Assembly: GCF_900176515.1 (NCBI RefSeq)
Contig: NZ_FWXV01000010.1
Coordinates: 1 to 64,000, forward strand
Direction: 5' to 3'
Length of the DNA: 64,000 bases
From: Kibdelosporangium aridum
Lineage (GTDB): Bacteria > Actinomycetota > Actinomycetes > Mycobacteriales > Pseudonocardiaceae
The notes beneath the pieces were generated by a model. That model did no database searches. It had not been told where the DNA came from and saw nothing but the letters and a program-made list of their open reading frames with translations. The translations under genes and the position numbers were made by a program. Positions within the stretch are counted from its first letter, which is position 1, and the number at the start of each line of letters is the position of its first letter. Below, piece by piece: positions 24,127 through 33,302 of the stretch.

Positions 24127-24605
24127 GACGCCACTTCCTCGATCGCCCGCACGATCCCGTTGTACGCACCGCACCGGCACAGGTTGCCGCTCATCCGCTC
24201 CCTGATCTCCTCCTCGGTGAGCTCGGCCGACTCCTCGATGTCCTCGGTGACCACGCTCGGCATGCCCGCCTTGTGCTCGGCCAGCATCCCGATCGCCGAG
24301 CAGATCTGGCCGGACGTGCAGTAGCCGCACTGGAACCCGTCCGTGCGCACGAAGGCCTGCTGCAAGGGGTGGTCCACGCCTTCGATCGTGGTGATCTCCT
24401 TGCCCTCGTACTGCACAGCCAAGGCCAGACAGGACACGATCCGCGTCCCGTCGGCCAGTACCGTGCACGCACCGCACGCGCCCTGGTCACAGCCCTTCTT
24501 GGTGCCGGTGAGCCCGAGCTGCTCCCGCAGCGCGTCCAGCAGGCTCACTCTCGGCTCGACATCCAGGACTTCCTCGCGCCCGTTGACGCGCAGCGTCACT
24601 TCCAC
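24123..24605 (-). CDS. 2Fe-2S subunit of xanthine dehydrogenase-family oxidoreductase
   Basis: A 160-residue CoxS/PaoA-type protein. The ferredoxin-like N-terminal half has the plant-type cluster motif CDQGACGACTVLADG with a fourth Cys in IVSCLALAV. The helical C-terminal half has QCGYCTSGQI and NLCRCGAYNGIV, which bind the second 2Fe-2S cluster. Electrons pass from Mo through both clusters to FAD. It lacks the Tat leader of E. coli PaoA. As the first gene of the four-gene operon it follows a GGAGAG ribosome site. Confidence 0.92.
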   Translation of the reverse strand: MEVTLRVNGREEVLDVEPRVSLLDALREQLGLTGTKKGCDQGACGACTVLADGTRIVSCLALAVQYEGKEITTIEGVDHPLQQAFVRTDGFQCGYCTSGQICSAIGMLAEHKAGMPSVVTEDIEESAELTEEEIRERMSGNLCRCGAYNGIVRAIEEVAS

Positions 24606-24630
24606 AGCACTCTCCTTCCCGGCCCCACAC

Positions 24631-24675
24631 TTAGGGAACCATCGTTGACCTAATAAGTCAACGTCGGTTCCCTAA
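24631..24675. promoter_or_regulatory. 45-bp interrupted palindrome before the molybdenum hydroxylase operon
   Basis: The left arm 24631-24649 and right arm 24657-24675 are inverted copies matching at 17 of 19 positions around the 7-base centre CTAATAA. The inner part GTTGAC-N7-GTCAAC has the size of a TetR operator; the outer part TTAGGGAACC and its complement adds a second shell. It fills most of the 77-bp gap between the dikinase stop and the iron-sulfur subunit start. Either it is the operator of the operon's own TetR gene, or a terminator for the dikinase, or both. Confidence 0.65.
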
Positions 24676-24682
24676 CTCCTGA

Positions 24683-27088
24683 TCACAGGAGAGTGACGGT
24701 GCCCTTGCCGCCGTCGACGCGGATGCGGTCACCCGTGGAGAGCAGGGACGTGGCGTTGCCGCATCCGACCACCGCGGGGATGCCCAGCTCACGGGCCACG
24801 ATCGCGGCGTGTGACAGCGGCGCCCCGATATCGGTGACCACGGCGGCCGCGCGCGGGAACAACGGCGTCCAGCCGATGTTGGTCACGGTCGTCACCAAGA
24901 TCTCCCCGTCGCGCAACGACTCGGCTTCTTCCACTGTGGACACCACCCGAGCCACTCCCTCGACGGCCCCTGGGACCCCCGGGAAGCCGGTGATCGCCGA
25001 AGAGTCGTCTTCCGAGGTCCAATTCGCCGGGTCGAACCGGCCGCAGATCAGGGTCGGGTACGGCGGCAGCGCCGAGTAGTACTCGTAAGCCGCATGCCTG
25101 GCGCCGATCGCGGCCAGCGGTTGCGTCGCACCCTCGAGCACAGCGATGATTTCCGGGAACCGCAAGAAGAACAGGTCGTGACCGGTGAGTTCGTTCGCTC
25201 GCAGGACGAAGGCCCGGAACACCCAGAACGACCGGGCGAACTCCGAGCGGGCACGTTCCCGCTTTCGCGCCGAGACAGCCGCCTTCGCGAGCCGGCGGGC
25301 GATCTTCGGCGCGGAGCGGGGGTGCGCGGCCTTGAGGCGTTCCCACGCCGCATCACGGGCTTGCGCTTGCCGGGCAAGCAGTTCCTCGGGCGAGGCGGTC
25401 ATGCCGTCGAGCAAGCGCTTGATCCACGCGGGGTCCTCCCCCGAACGCGGCACCGACACCTCGAACTCGTCGTGACCGCGATGCCCCCACGCCTCCATGT
25501 ACTCGTCCGTGGTGATCTCGCCGCGGCGCAGCCGGGCCAGGCCGATCATCGGGCCGAGGCTGACGAGTTCGTCCGAAGACGTGTGCAAGCCGGACAACAA
25601 CAACGCCGCGTCAGACGCGCCAACCAGTTCGGTCAGCCGCATGCTGAACCGTGCCGCGGAAGCCTGACGCGCACCAGCGTCGAAAGTCCGGCAAGCAAGC
25701 AGTAGGTCAGCAACCTCCGACCGCCACAACTCCACGAGCTCCGGCGCCGAGGCAGCAGCGGAAATCCTGGCGCGCAAAGCAGAACAGCGTGCCGGGTTCG
25801 CCGCGACCAACGCGTCCAAGTTCTTGCGATACTCACGGAAATCCCGAGCAATCCGAATACCCGCGGCCACTGTGGCGCGCACGACTGCCAACCGGGACAG
25901 CGGCAACCGCGGGATGTCCATGTCGTCGGGGATCCGGCCGAAGATCTGCCCGGCTATCCGGCGCGCCGTGCCGCCGAGGCCCAGCGCGGTCAGCGCGGCC
26001 ATGCCCGTACTGATGTTCAGATAGAACCGGCCGCCGATGTTGCCGGACGTCGGATGCCCGGCCAGTGGCGGCAATGCCAGGGACTGCGCGAGCGACCATG
26101 TCGCCGGGGTCATCACGCTCGGTACCGCTTCGCGCAGGTTCGCACAGGTCCATAGATAGTCGCCGAGCAATGTGTCGTTCCAGACCTCGAACGACGGCAG
26201 CGTGGTGATCGGCCGGGCCTGCAGGATCGTGAACTGTCCGTCGTGGACGGCCCACTCGATGTCCATCGGCATGCCGTACAGGTCCTGGATGCGCTTGCCG
26301 AGCGCGGCCAGTTCCTGTACCTGGTCGTCGGACAGCACGGCCTGGGAGCGCTTCTCGGCCGGAACCGGTTGCAGTCCAGTGCGATTCAATCCAGTGCGAT
26401 CCGACCCAGCACTGTCCGCGGTCGGCACAGTCATCACCGTCTTCTCGGCGATCTCCGATCGCACGGTATCGCCGGTCAGCACATACGTATCCGGAGTCAC
26501 GTCGCCGCTGACCAATGCTTCGCCCAGACCCCATGTGGCGTTGATCATGATCGTGTCCCTGGCGCCGGTGACCGGGTCCGCGGTGAACATCACGCCCGCC
26601 GCCGACGCGGGCACCATCTCCTGCACCACCACCGCGATCGCGATGTCCGATGCGGACACCTCATTACTGGCGCGGTAGTGGACCGCACGGTCCGTCCACA
26701 GTGACGCCCAGCACCGCTTGATCGCGTCGAGCACATCGTCGAATCCGACGATGTTGAGGAACGTGTCATGTTGACCCGCGAATGACAGTTCCGGCAGGTC
26801 TTCCACTGTCGCCGACGAGCGCACTGCGACTGATACCGCGCCGGACTGTGCTGATTTGCACAGCTGCGCATAGGCCGAATGGATGGCAGTTACGACATCC
26901 GAGGGAATTTCCGTGCCAGAAGCTGATACAGAATCGCGATACACGCTGGTGGTCACGAAGAACCCCGGCGGGACAGGCAATCCCGCTTGGGCCAGACGGC
27001 TCAACGACGCGCCTTTGCCACCGACTGTGGCCAGGTCGGCGCCGGGATCTCGCAGTGACAGGATCAGCGGATGGGTCATGACCGACAT
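24683..27088 (-). CDS. PEP-utilising dikinase resembling rifampin phosphotransferase
   Basis: An 801-residue protein with the three-part layout of Rph/PEP-synthase enzymes. The ATP-grasp domain has GGKGASLSRL near residue 23, VRSSATVEDLPELSFAGQHDTFL near 92 and GLGEALVSGDVTPDTYV near 188. A helical substrate domain covers about 330-700. The swivelling His domain reads GAPLSHAAIVARELGIPAVVG near 758. Rifampin phosphotransferases use ATP to phosphorylate rifamycins, but homologues with other substrates exist and I see no rifamycin-associated element upstream. The start at 27088 could also be the ATG three codons later. Confidence 0.75.
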   Translation of the reverse strand: MSVMTHPLILSLRDPGADLATVGGKGASLSRLAQAGLPVPPGFFVTTSVYRDSVSASGTEIPSDVVTAIHSAYAQLCKSAQSGAVSVAVRSSATVEDLPELSFAGQHDTFLNIVGFDDVLDAIKRCWASLWTDRAVHYRASNEVSASDIAIAVVVQEMVPASAAGVMFTADPVTGARDTIMINATWGLGEALVSGDVTPDTYVLTGDTVRSEIAEKTVMTVPTADSAGSDRTGLNRTGLQPVPAEKRSQAVLSDDQVQELAALGKRIQDLYGMPMDIEWAVHDGQFTILQARPITTLPSFEVWNDTLLGDYLWTCANLREAVPSVMTPATWSLAQSLALPPLAGHPTSGNIGGRFYLNISTGMAALTALGLGGTARRIAGQIFGRIPDDMDIPRLPLSRLAVVRATVAAGIRIARDFREYRKNLDALVAANPARCSALRARISAAASAPELVELWRSEVADLLLACRTFDAGARQASAARFSMRLTELVGASDAALLLSGLHTSSDELVSLGPMIGLARLRRGEITTDEYMEAWGHRGHDEFEVSVPRSGEDPAWIKRLLDGMTASPEELLARQAQARDAAWERLKAAHPRSAPKIARRLAKAAVSARKRERARSEFARSFWVFRAFVLRANELTGHDLFFLRFPEIIAVLEGATQPLAAIGARHAAYEYYSALPPYPTLICGRFDPANWTSEDDSSAITGFPGVPGAVEGVARVVSTVEEAESLRDGEILVTTVTNIGWTPLFPRAAAVVTDIGAPLSHAAIVARELGIPAVVGCGNATSLLSTGDRIRVDGGKGTVTLL

Positions 27089-27353
27089 CGTCCCAGGTGA
27101 GGTGTCCCACTAACCGGAACCGGACGGGCGGCCTTCGGTGCGTTAAATCCCCGCAAATTCCGCCATCCGGCAGTATCTGCGCTGCATGCGTGAGTGATCA
27201 GGTACTTGCGGTGGTCGCTAAGCTGTCCGCCGGGAGGCGAAGGGCGTCGGGCTCTGCGCACGGTTCGCTAGGTATTCACGAGGGAAGCGGCCGGTTTTCG
27301 CAACGAGTCCTCTACGTTCGCCGGCGAAACACTGGCGTGGAGGGTAAACCAGG

Positions 27354-27701
27354 ATGACCGGGTCTGGTGACGCTCCGTTGCACGACAATTACGGGCCGCA
27401 GGCCCGTGGTGCCGTGCAACGGGAAGCCGAACTACCCACAACGGCGTGGGGCCGTGCCATGGCCCACAGCCCGCGGCTGGGTCTGACTGGTGCCCGATCC
27501 ATCAAGGACATACGCGTCGCCGTGTTCGCCCGCGCGGGATTCACCCCCATGACGTTCCTCAAAGAACCGTTCGTTGAGGACGTTCGTCCAGGCGACGGGC
27601 ACGACGTGATCGTGTTCGGCGCGCAGGTGCTCCGGCGCGTGCATGCGCCTGGCGCATTCCCGGTCGCGCCAGATTCCCGGACGCCAGAAACACCGCACTG
27701 A
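27354..27701 (+). CDS. Hypothetical protein, 115 residues
   Basis: Not recognised. A GGAGGG ribosome site precedes the ATG. The protein is soluble with no signal peptide. Its middle reads IKDIRVAVFARAGFTPMTFLKEPFVEDV and its end VIVFGAQVLRRVHAPGAFPVAP. It stands 76 bases upstream of the ABC-transporter lipoprotein gene on the same strand and could be the first gene of that transcription unit, or a leader gene. It is preceded by 265 bases without a gene. Confidence 0.5.
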   Translation: MTGSGDAPLHDNYGPQARGAVQREAELPTTAWGRAMAHSPRLGLTGARSIKDIRVAVFARAGFTPMTFLKEPFVEDVRPGDGHDVIVFGAQVLRRVHAPGAFPVAPDSRTPETPH

Positions 27702-27777
27702 GAAGCAAGACCAGCACCGCTCACAACCACATACCCGTCTATTCGGAACTCCCTACCCCGTCCCCCTGGAGTTCGTT

Positions 27778-28791
27778 GTGCGATCCCGTCCCCTGACCCG
27801 TCTACTGACCGCGATCTTGTGCGCCGTCGGAATGCTCGGTGTGGCAAGCCTTTCCGGCTGCTCCGAGACAGGTGCGTCGTCGGCGTCCGGCAAGATCACC
27901 ATTGGTTTCTCGGCCTGGCCCGGCTGGAACGTATGGCAGGTCGCGCAGGAACAAGGCCTGTTCGCCAAGAACGGCGTCGAGGTCGAACTGAAGTGGTTCG
28001 ACGTCTACACCGACAGCCTCAACGCGCTGGCCACTGGCGCGATCGACGCCAACAGTCAAACCCTCAACGACACGCTGATGTCCGTCAGCGGCGGCGCCAA
28101 GCAGACCGTGGTGCTGGTCAACGACAACTCGACCGGCAACGACAAGATCATCGCCCGGGAGGGCATCACCGGCGTCGCCGACCTCAAGGGCAAGAAGGTC
28201 GCGGTCGAGCAGGGCACCGTCGACCACTACCTGCTGCTGCTCGCGCTGGCCGAGGCGAAGCTGACCGAAAAGGACATCGAACTCGTCCCGATGGCCACCG
28301 ACGCGGCCGTCGCGGCGTTCGCCGGCGGCAAGGTCGACGCGGTCGGCGCGTTCGCCCCGTTCACCACCACGGCCCTCGAGCGGCCGGGCAGCCGCGCGAT
28401 CGCCACGTCCGCCGAGTTCCCCGGCGCCATCCCGGACCACCTGGTGTTCAAGGCCGATGTGGTCCGCGACCGCCCGCAGGTCGTGCAGGGCGTGGTGAAC
28501 ACCTGGTTCCAGACTCTGGCCTGGATCAAGGAGAACCGCGACGGCGCGGTCGGCATCATGGCCAAGCGCAACGGCGTGACCGTCGAGGACTACAAGACCT
28601 ACGACTCGGGCACCACGATCTTCACCCGCCAGCAGAACATCGACGCGTTCACCCCTGGCACCACCCCGCAGCACCTCAACCACCAGGCCCGCCTGGCCGC
28701 GGACTTCCTCACCAGCACCGGTCTGGCGAAGAACCCGCCGAACCTTGACGGCCTGTTCAACGACACGTTCGTCAAGGCGGTGCCGGAGTGA
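27778..28791 (+). CDS. ABC transporter substrate-binding lipoprotein (NitT/TauT type)
   Basis: A 337-residue lipoprotein with signal peptide and lipobox LSGC (Cys28). The mature part matches the NMT1/SsuA family: ITIGFSAWPGWNVWQVAQEQGLFAKNGVEVELKWF, GAIDANSQTLNDTL, and VADLKGKKVAVEQGTVDHYLLLLAL. Members bind nitrate, taurine, alkanesulfonates, bicarbonate or thiamine precursors; the pocket cannot be assigned by eye. I chose the GTG at 27778, which begins the signal peptide. The next gene overlaps by GTGA. Confidence 0.88.
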   Translation: MRSRPLTRLLTAILCAVGMLGVASLSGCSETGASSASGKITIGFSAWPGWNVWQVAQEQGLFAKNGVEVELKWFDVYTDSLNALATGAIDANSQTLNDTLMSVSGGAKQTVVLVNDNSTGNDKIIAREGITGVADLKGKKVAVEQGTVDHYLLLLALAEAKLTEKDIELVPMATDAAVAAFAGGKVDAVGAFAPFTTTALERPGSRAIATSAEFPGAIPDHLVFKADVVRDRPQVVQGVVNTWFQTLAWIKENRDGAVGIMAKRNGVTVEDYKTYDSGTTIFTRQQNIDAFTPGTTPQHLNHQARLAADFLTSTGLAKNPPNLDGLFNDTFVKAVPE

Positions 28792-29738
28792 AACCGGGAG
28801 TGACCCCCGGGTCGGTCGACGAGCAGGCCGCGGCCCAGCGGTTCCTCGAGGCCGAACGGGCCAGCCGGGGATCGGGCACCGCCACGGTCGCCGCACCGGC
28901 ACGGCCGGACCGCACAGAATGGCCCGCACTTCCGGTGCGGCCAAGACCCAAGCCGTCGTCGTCGTTGCTGAGCATCCGCAAGCCGATCTCTCACACGACA
29001 CGGCTGACCCTGCTCGTCCTGTCGTTCGTCATCCCGTTGCTGGCTTGGGTCGTGCTGAGCGCGACCCAAGCGGTCCCGGAGACGTTCCTGCCGGGACCGG
29101 TGGCCACCTTCCAGGCCGGTTTGGAGATGGCACAGGACGGCACGCTGTTCACCGACCTGTGGGACACCGTGCAGCGCATCCTGTACGGGTTCGGCCTCGC
29201 CGTGCTCGTCTCGGTGCCGATCGGCATCGTGATGGGCACGTTCATGGCGGGCAACGCGCTCTTCGAGCCGTTCCTGAGCATGATGCGGTACCTGCCGGCG
29301 AGCGCGTTCATCCCGCTGATGATGATCTGGCTGGGTGTCGGCGAAGAGCCCAAGATCGCGGTCCTGTTCCTCGGTACGGTCTTCTTCAACACGTTCATGA
29401 CCGCCGATGTGGTTCGATCCGTGCCGCGGCAATTGATCAACGTGTCGTACACGCTCGGTGCCCGGCGCAACGAGGTACTGCGCAAGGTGATCATCCCGCA
29501 CTCGGTCCCGGGCATCATCGACGCGATCCGGGTGAACATCGCCGCGGCGTGGAACCTGGTCGTGGTGGCCGAGGTGGTCGTCTCCACGACCGGTCTCGGC
29601 CGCAGGATCATGCAGTCGCAACGGTTCCTGGAGACCGACCAGATCTTCGCGATCCTGATCCTGATCGGCATCTGTGGCGTGATCATCGATATCGCGTTGC
29701 GCTTCTTGCGCAATCGCATCGGACGGTGGGTGGCGTGA
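28788..29738 (+). CDS. ABC transporter permease (SsuC/NitT type)
   Basis: A 316-residue protein with a long cytoplasmic N terminus of about 65 residues, then six membrane helices. The EAA coupling loop is GARRNEVLRKVIIPHSVPGIIDAIRVN. LPGPVATFQAGLEMAQDG and YLPASAFIPLMMIWLGVGEEPKI are typical of SsuC/TauC permeases. It forms the membrane channel for the flanking lipoprotein and ATPase. The GTG start overlaps the previous stop, and the stop overlaps the next GTG. Confidence 0.88.
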   Translation: MKPGVTPGSVDEQAAAQRFLEAERASRGSGTATVAAPARPDRTEWPALPVRPRPKPSSSLLSIRKPISHTTRLTLLVLSFVIPLLAWVVLSATQAVPETFLPGPVATFQAGLEMAQDGTLFTDLWDTVQRILYGFGLAVLVSVPIGIVMGTFMAGNALFEPFLSMMRYLPASAFIPLMMIWLGVGEEPKIAVLFLGTVFFNTFMTADVVRSVPRQLINVSYTLGARRNEVLRKVIIPHSVPGIIDAIRVNIAAAWNLVVVAEVVVSTTGLGRRIMQSQRFLETDQIFAILILIGICGVIIDIALRFLRNRIGRWVA

Positions 29739-30544
29739 CTTCCGAAGATCTGCTTGCAGGATCGAGCGTCGGCACAGGGTTGTTGGAAATCCAGGGCGTT
29801 GCCAAGCGGTTCGATGTGCGCGGGCGTGAGGTCCGCGCCCTCGAAGGCATCGATCTTCAGGTCTCCCAAGGGGATTTCCTCTGCGTGTGCGGGGCGAGCG
29901 GGTCGGGCAAGTCGACGCTGCTGTCCTTGGTCGCCGGCTTGGACGTGCCGAGCGAGGGCAAGATCCTGTTGGACGGCAGCCCGGTGGTCGGCCCTGGGCC
30001 TGATCGCGGGCTCGTCCCGCAGGCCGGCAGCCTGTACCCGTGGCGGACGGTGGAGCGCAATGTCGCTTTTGGACTAGAGCTGCTGCCGGTCAGTTCCGCC
30101 GAACGGGCCAAGCGGGTCGACTGGTACCTCGCCGAGACGGGGTTGTCGAAGCTGCGCAACTCGCTGCCCAAGCAGCTCTCCGGCGGCCAGCAGCAACGGG
30201 TGGCGATCGCCCGTGCGCTGGCGTGCGAGCCGGAGGTGCTGCTGCTCGACGAACCGTTCGGTGCGTTGGACGTGCAGACCAAAGAGGACATGCAGGTGCT
30301 GATCCGCCAGGTCTGGCGGGACACCGGCACCACGGTCGTGATGGTCACCCACGACGTCGAAGAGGCCGTGTTCCTCGGCCAGCGGGTGGTCGTGCTCGAA
30401 TCCAGTCCCGGCCGAGTGGCCGCGGACATCACCATCGACCTTCCCACAGACCGGGAGCTGGCTGTGAAACGGACCCCCGAGTTCCTCGCACTGCGGGCGA
30501 GGATCGAAGATCTCGTTCGCGCCCAGCACAACAAAGCCGGCTGA
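29735..30544 (+). CDS. ABC transporter ATP-binding protein (SsuB/TauB type)
   Basis: A 269-residue ATPase with Walker A GASGSGKST near residue 52, Q-loop LVPQAGSLYPWRTV, signature LSGGQQQRVAIARAL, Walker B VLLLDEPFGALD and the switch His in VTHDVEEAVFLG. It powers the preceding permease. The GTG at 29735 overlaps the permease stop. Only 31 bases separate its stop from the sensor kinase gene, whose ribosome site (AGGAGGAGG) is strong, so transporter and conservon are probably one transcript. Confidence 0.92.
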   Translation: MTSEDLLAGSSVGTGLLEIQGVAKRFDVRGREVRALEGIDLQVSQGDFLCVCGASGSGKSTLLSLVAGLDVPSEGKILLDGSPVVGPGPDRGLVPQAGSLYPWRTVERNVAFGLELLPVSSAERAKRVDWYLAETGLSKLRNSLPKQLSGGQQQRVAIARALACEPEVLLLDEPFGALDVQTKEDMQVLIRQVWRDTGTTVVMVTHDVEEAVFLGQRVVVLESSPGRVAADITIDLPTDRELAVKRTPEFLALRARIEDLVRAQHNKAG

Positions 30545-30575
30545 GGCCGCGGCAGAGAAAGCAGGAGGAGGTGGC

Positions 30576-33302
30576 ATGAAGCACCTGAAGAGACCGCCGG
30601 GGCGGGACGGCAAGACCACACTGCTCGGCAGGCTCGGCATCCGGGGCAAGCTGAACCTGCTCCTCCTGCTGCCGCTGGCAGCGGTGCTGATGGTCGCGAC
30701 GCCGTTCGTCATCGTCCAGGCCAACAGCGCCGCATCGGCGGGGCAGACCGCGGACGCGGCGCGCTACACGCGTGAAGTCGGTGGCCTGGTCTGGGAACTG
30801 CAGCGGGAGCGGTTGCTCACCGCGGCGTACCTGGCGTCGCCGAGTTCCGACAGCGGCGCGATGGAACGCCAGCAGCGCAAGGTCGACGAGACCGTCGGGC
30901 AGGTGCGGTCGTCACTGGGCGACGACATGTCCGACGAGCTCGCTTCGGCTCTCGTGCGGATCGGTTCGTTGAACGAGCTCCGGCAAGGCGCACTGCGCCG
31001 CGGTATTTCCGCTGACAGCGTGGCGCGTACGTACCACGCGGTCATCGACGCGGTGATCGACTCCCTGCGCCTCGTGCCGCAGGTGACCAGTGACGCCGAG
31101 GGCACCCGGCAGCTGACCGCTCTCGAAGCGCTGTTGCGCGCCAACGAATACGGCGAACTGCGCGGTATGGCGTTGATCGCGACCGCGCTCAACCGGACCA
31201 CCGGTGAGGTTCTGCTGGACGACGCGACCCAGCAGGCCAAGATGTTCACCGAGCGATTCGTCCAACAGGCGGACGTCGAGCACGCCACACTCGTCGTGCA
31301 AGTGGCGGAAGGCGATCCCGCGACGGCTGTCGAAGGCCTCGCGGCGCGGATGCCCACCGACGCACGAAACCCTGCTGCTGTCGAAGCGTTCGCCAACGAC
31401 GCACTGACGACCGTCGGAGCACAGTCGGGCCTGCGCCGTACGGTCCAGGACCGCGTCACAAGCCAGCTGACCGACGCCGCGACCGCACGTGCCGACAGCG
31501 CGCAGACCATCGCGTGGCTCGTCGGTGGCGGTGCCGCCGCGCTGATCGCGCTGGTCGCGTTCCTGACCGTGATCGTGAGCCGCGCGATCGCCTCGCCGTT
31601 GAAGCAGCTGACCGACGCCGCCACGAACGTCGCCCAGCTCGCCGAGACCGAACTGGTCCGAGTCAGCGACACCGAGACGCCCGAGGCGCAGCGGCCACGG
31701 CTGACCGAGATCAAGGTCTCCACCAGTGACGAGATCGGCCAGCTCGCGGTGGCGTTCAACCGCGTGCAGTCGACCGCCGCCCAGCTGGTCGAACGGCAGG
31801 CCATCACCCGGCACAACGTCAGTCTGATGTTCGCCAACGTCGCCCAGCGCACGCAGAACCTGGTCGGCCGCCAGCTCGCACTGGTCGACGAGCTGGAGCG
31901 CAACGAGCAGGATTCCCGCCTGCTGGAACGGCTTTACCGGCTGGACCACCTCTCCACCCGCCTGCGCCGCAGCGCCGACAACCTGCTCGTGGTGGCCGGT
32001 ACCCGGACCGACACCGGGCTCGGCGGGCCGATGCTGCTGGCCAACGCGATGCGCTCGGCACTGGCCGAGATCGAGGACTACCAACGGGTCCAGCTCGGTG
32101 ACATGCACGACGTCACCTGTGCCTCCTCGCTGGGTTCCGACCTGGTGCTGGTGTTCGCCGAGCTGCTGGAGAACGCGACGTCGTTCTCCCCGCCGGACAC
32201 CCAGGTCGAGGTCAGCGCGGCGTTCACCAACGAGGGCGCGTGCGTGATCAGCATCGTGGACCACGGCATCGGCATGAAGCCGCCGCAGATGGCCGAGGAG
32301 AACCGCCGTCTGGTCGACCGTGAACGCCTCGACGTCGCCCCGACCAGTGTGCTCGGCCTGTTCGTGGTCGGACGGCTGGCCCGGCGGCACTCGCTGGCCG
32401 TCGACCTGATCCCGACCCACGGCGGCGGTGTGACCGCGCGGGTGGCCATCCCGGCCGCGCTGTTCACCCGGCCGGCCCCGGCCGCGCCACCAGCCCAGCC
32501 CGCCGCACCGGCCGCGCAGGCCCAGTCGTCGCCCGCGGTCGCCGCGCACCAAGGTGCCGCGCGTGCCCGGCTGGAGATGCCGAGCGTGCCGGAGATGCGG
32601 ATCCCACCGGCCCAGCAGCACTCCGGGTTCTCGTGGTTCCCCGATGGCGACTTCTCGGGGGAACCCGCTCTGTCGCCGATGTTCGAGCCGATGTCGCCGC
32701 CGATGTCGCCGCCGATGTCGCCGCCACCCGCTGTTCCGGCTCCGGCAACTGCTCCTGCTGCGCCGCCGGTCGCGGAACCACAGCCGGTCGCCACGGCGCC
32801 TGCGCCCGCGGCGGCGTCCAGTGAGACCCGCGGCGGGTTCAAGCGACGGGTCGCTGGAGCACAGATCCCTGGCGGCGCGGTCATCCCATCGACACCCACC
32901 GTGGTCACGGCGCCGGTCGCGAAGCCCGAGCCGGTCATGGCTCGCTCCGCACAGCACGACCCGGCGGCGGCCCGTGCGGCCATGGACGGGTTCCAGGAGG
33001 CTTTCGCCAAGGCAGCGGTAGCACCGGCTGCCCCGGAGGCGGCCATGGCGGCTCCGGCTGCCGAGCCGCAGCCGCTGATGCGCGACGGGCTCAGCCGGCG
33101 GGTGCCGGGTGCCAACCTCGCCCCAGGGCTGCGCACGATGAAGACGACGAGTGCCCCTCCCTTACGGGCCAAGCCGAAGTACAAGGCACGTGATCCGGAA
33201 GCTGAGAAGGCGTCGCTCGACGCGTTCGCGAGTGGACTGGCCCGTGCCGGAGTGCGGGAGGAACCCGTTGACACTGATCCGATGAAAGAGAGCACCACAT
33301 GA
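30576..33302 (+). CDS. Conservon sensor kinase with NIT-type sensor domain (CvnA-like)
   Basis: A 908-residue membrane kinase. TM1 is at about 24-46, the extracytoplasmic helical domain at about 60-300 has NIT features (VWELQRERLLTAAYLASP), and TM2 is at about 312-335. A HAMP region leads to LYRLDHLSTRLRRSADNLLVVAG, where His458 is in the position of the conserved DH pair. The ATPase domain has an N box FAELLENATSF near 527 and G box DHGIGM near 562. The last 260 residues are rich in Pro/Ala, with a three-fold MSPP repeat. Classic NIT domains respond to nitrate or nitrite. Codon 863 is TTA. The stop overlaps the next ATG. Confidence 0.88.
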   Translation: MKHLKRPPGRDGKTTLLGRLGIRGKLNLLLLLPLAAVLMVATPFVIVQANSAASAGQTADAARYTREVGGLVWELQRERLLTAAYLASPSSDSGAMERQQRKVDETVGQVRSSLGDDMSDELASALVRIGSLNELRQGALRRGISADSVARTYHAVIDAVIDSLRLVPQVTSDAEGTRQLTALEALLRANEYGELRGMALIATALNRTTGEVLLDDATQQAKMFTERFVQQADVEHATLVVQVAEGDPATAVEGLAARMPTDARNPAAVEAFANDALTTVGAQSGLRRTVQDRVTSQLTDAATARADSAQTIAWLVGGGAAALIALVAFLTVIVSRAIASPLKQLTDAATNVAQLAETELVRVSDTETPEAQRPRLTEIKVSTSDEIGQLAVAFNRVQSTAAQLVERQAITRHNVSLMFANVAQRTQNLVGRQLALVDELERNEQDSRLLERLYRLDHLSTRLRRSADNLLVVAGTRTDTGLGGPMLLANAMRSALAEIEDYQRVQLGDMHDVTCASSLGSDLVLVFAELLENATSFSPPDTQVEVSAAFTNEGACVISIVDHGIGMKPPQMAEENRRLVDRERLDVAPTSVLGLFVVGRLARRHSLAVDLIPTHGGGVTARVAIPAALFTRPAPAAPPAQPAAPAAQAQSSPAVAAHQGAARARLEMPSVPEMRIPPAQQHSGFSWFPDGDFSGEPALSPMFEPMSPPMSPPMSPPPAVPAPATAPAAPPVAEPQPVATAPAPAAASSETRGGFKRRVAGAQIPGGAVIPSTPTVVTAPVAKPEPVMARSAQHDPAAARAAMDGFQEAFAKAAVAPAAPEAAMAAPAAEPQPLMRDGLSRRVPGANLAPGLRTMKTTSAPPLRAKPKYKARDPEAEKASLDAFASGLARAGVREEPVDTDPMKESTT
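32688..32723 (+). repeat. Three 12-bp units in the kinase tail
   Basis: The unit CCGATGTCGCCG occurs three times head to tail and encodes the PMSP repeats of the proline-rich C-terminal tail of the conservon kinase. Confidence 0.9.

Noticed and set aside
27089..27353. Riboswitch (TPP, guanidine or cyclic-di-AMP type) before the ABC transporter
   Set aside because: Conserved cores of these classes (for example CUGAGA for TPP) are not present in the region.
27089..27353. Rifamycin-associated element upstream of the Rph-like gene
   Set aside because: No 19-bp inverted repeat of the expected type could be found.
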